A DNA stretch of 6,550 bases from an uncultured Prevotella sp. (GTDB lineage Bacteria; Bacteroidota; Bacteroidia; Bacteroidales; Bacteroidaceae): assembly GCA_902497035.1 (NCBI GenBank), contig CABVDL010000120.1:1-6550 (forward strand), read 5' to 3'. Shown here piece after piece: positions 5,581 to 6,550 of this stretch. Position 1 is the stretch's first letter. Each line of letters opens with the position of its first letter. A program made the translations under genes and the position numbers. A model generated the notes under the pieces. It saw only the letters and a list, made by a program, of their open reading frames with translations. It was not told the origin of the DNA and ran no database searches.

Positions 5581-5622
5581 CCCCAGACTTCGGGCTCCGG
5601 CCTTTAGTCTGGGGCTTTTCTT
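5581..5622 (+). terminator. Intrinsic terminator
   Basis: A perfect 9-bp stem, CCCCAGACT (5581-5589) with AGTCTGGGG (5606-5614), followed directly by CTTTTCTT. The loop is 16 nt and can pair internally (GGGC/GGCC region). It lies 90 bp after the GH78 stop and separates that gene from the amylase unit. The T-rich tail makes this a good rho-independent terminator for the plus strand. Confidence 0.75.
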
Positions 5623-5631
5623 GTAATCGAT

Positions 5632-5649
5632 TGCATAAGATTTTATGCA
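5632..5649. promoter_or_regulatory. Palindrome TGCATAA-N4-TTATGCA, operator candidate
   Basis: A perfect 7-bp inverted repeat with a 4-bp spacer (16 of 18 positions symmetric). Its centre is 25 bp upstream of the centre of the second palindrome and about 50 bp upstream of the -7 box. Size and symmetry suit a dimeric regulator. The AT-rich form is unlike the terminator stem. Confidence 0.4.
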
Positions 5650-5655
5650 CTATTT

Positions 5656-5675
5656 CTGTTGACTTAAATCAACAG
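5656..5675. promoter_or_regulatory. Palindrome CTGTTGA-N6-TCAACAG, operator candidate over the -33 region
   Basis: A 20-bp site with perfect 7-bp arms and a TTAA centre, 18 of 20 positions symmetric. It sits about 15 bp upstream of the TAACTTTG box, where the -33 element of the amylase promoter should be. A repressor bound here would block the polymerase, and an activator would touch it. LacI-type or Crp-type regulators use sites of this shape, but the regulator is unknown. Confidence 0.45.
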
Positions 5676-5689
5676 TTATGCTTTTCCTT

Positions 5690-5697
5690 TAACTTTG
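5690..5697 (+). promoter_or_regulatory. Promoter -7 element of the GH13 gene (TAACTTTG)
   Basis: An exact fit to TAnnTTTG. Transcription would start a few bases downstream and give a leader of about 55 nt ending in the AT-rich CTTAAAAAACCATAC before the ATG. No good TTG lies at the usual 19-21 bp upstream (the nearest, at 5659-5661, is 28 bp away), which suits a promoter that needs an activator. The leader has a small AACCT/AGGTT inverted repeat. Confidence 0.55.
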
Positions 5698-5757
5698 TAA
5701 CCGGAAACCTGTTGGTTTAGGTTCAACAAGCACATATCTTCACTTAAAAAACCATAC

Positions 5758-6550
5758 ATGAAACACTTCACACGAAGGGTCTCCACACTGGCACTCTCCG
5801 CTTTGCTCTTCAGTCAGGGCATGATGGCGGACAGCTTTGTTGGCGGCCGTACCGACTTTCGCGATGAGAGCATCTATTTTGTGATGACCACACGCTTCTA
5901 TGACGGCGACAGCGGCAACAACGTGCTGTGCTGGGACAATCAGGAAAGCCAGAAGTCGACCAAAGACCCATGCTGGCGCGGCGACTTCCAAGGGCTCATC
6001 GACCAGCTCGACTACATCAAGGCCTTAGGCTTCTCGGCCATCTGGATCACGCCGGTAGTACAGAACGCTTCAGGCTATGACTACCATGGCTACCACGCCT
6101 CCGACTTCTCCAAGGTGGACTGCCGCTATCAGAGCAGTGACGGCAAGTCGTCCGGCGACGTGATGTTCAAGAAGCTCATCGACGCGGCCCATCAGAAAGG
6201 CATCAAGATCATCCTCGACATCGTGCTCAACCACACTGGCAACTTCGGTGAGGCGCATTTCATGCCGGAGTTCAAGCGAAGCGACAAGCTCAATCTGCAA
6301 GGCACCACCGACTGCCTCTCACCTCGGTTTGATGTGGTCGGCAGCGACTACAACGACCTCAAGGCTGGCGATCAGTACCAGCGCCGTCTGGCCTTGATGA
6401 AGAACACCGATGGCAAGAACCACGACACACACAACTACTGGCACCACTATGCCGAGTTTAACTGGGACTTGCCCAACCGCTGGTGGGCTCAGATTGCCGG
6501 CGACTGCGTGGACTTGAACACCGAGAACCCTGCTGTCAGCGATTATCTCG
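5758..6550 (+). CDS. Secreted GH13 alpha-amylase-family glycoside hydrolase, 3' part outside window
   Basis: Hydrolase of alpha-1,4-glucans such as starch or glycogen. 264 complete codons are visible with no stop before the right edge. Residues 1-24 are a Sec signal peptide (RR near the start, hydrophobic core, cleavage after MMA); no lipobox Cys is present, so the enzyme is probably periplasmic. The (beta/alpha)8 barrel starts with SIYFVMTTRFYDGD (38-51). FQGLIDQLDYIKALGFSAIW (77-96) and TPVVQN follow, then YDYHGYHASDF (107-117). Conserved region I is DIVLNHTGN at 154-162, with the Asp and Asn-His typical of GH13. The nucleophile and acid/base regions (II-IV) lie beyond the window. The gene has its own promoter and is separated from the GH78 remnant by a terminator. 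Bacteroidota often keep such enzymes in starch-utilisation loci; no SusC/D gene is seen here, but downstream is unseen. The subfamily cannot be fixed from this part. Confidence 0.92.
   Translation, partial: MKHFTRRVSTLALSALLFSQGMMADSFVGGRTDFRDESIYFVMTTRFYDGDSGNNVLCWDNQESQKSTKDPCWRGDFQGLIDQLDYIKALGFSAIWITPVVQNASGYDYHGYHASDFSKVDCRYQSSDGKSSGDVMFKKLIDAAHQKGIKIILDIVLNHTGNFGEAHFMPEFKRSDKLNLQGTTDCLSPRFDVVGSDYNDLKAGDQYQRRLALMKNTDGKNHDTHNYWHHYAEFNWDLPNRWWAQIAGDCVDLNTENPAVSDYL

Noticed and set aside
5740..6300. Minus-strand ORFs at 5740-5991 and 6070-6300
   Set aside because: They lie antisense to the GH13 gene, whose frame is open to the window edge with signal peptide and region I motif.

Overview
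The window looks like a chromosomal piece of a Prevotella- or Bacteroides-type member of the Bacteroidota. The evidence is: (a) promoter-like sites of the Bacteroidota form TAnnTTTG with a TTG-like element about 20 bp upstream; (b) no strong Shine-Dalgarno sites ahead of the genes; (c) two short ChrA-type proteins side by side, a usual arrangement in this phylum; (d) a decayed C-terminus of the Bacteroidota-specific TPR/HTH regulator type (DUF6377-like); and (e) extracellular carbohydrate enzymes (GH78, GH13). The species cannot be named from the sequence alone.

Layout. On the minus strand (1-2365) lie an outer-membrane efflux protein of the CusC/CzcC type and, 25 bp behind it, an RND periplasmic adaptor lipoprotein of the CusB/CzcB type that runs to the left edge. 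The inner-membrane pump gene is expected just outside the window. A divergent intergenic region (2366-2590) holds promoter candidates for both directions and a 59-bp palindromic element able to fold as a three-way junction. On the plus strand follow two short chromate-transporter-family (ChrA) genes (2591-3124, 3220-3792), separated by 16 tandem copies of a 7-bp repeat.

From 3793 to 4437 no convincing intact gene is present. This part holds a decayed minus-strand C-terminus of a regulator, a doubtful 43-aa ORF, and a 115-bp element made of five imperfect 22-bp direct repeats bounded by a perfect 9-bp inverted repeat. Next comes a GH78 alpha-L-rhamnosidase remnant (to 5490). It lacks its N-terminal half and about 80 residues in the middle, and it shows signs of a compensating frameshift pair. 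A structured 3' region and an intrinsic terminator close it off. The last gene (5758 to the right edge) is a secreted GH13 alpha-amylase-family enzyme, preceded by a TAACTTTG promoter element and two palindromes that look like operator sites.

Functionally there are two unlinked themes: export of metals or oxyanions (RND efflux operon and divergent ChrA pair) and polysaccharide breakdown (GH13 intact as far as visible, GH78 broken). The middle 1.7 kb looks like a site of decay and rearrangement. I found no convincing new multi-gene system. The most unusual content is the set of repeat elements and the scarred GH78 gene.
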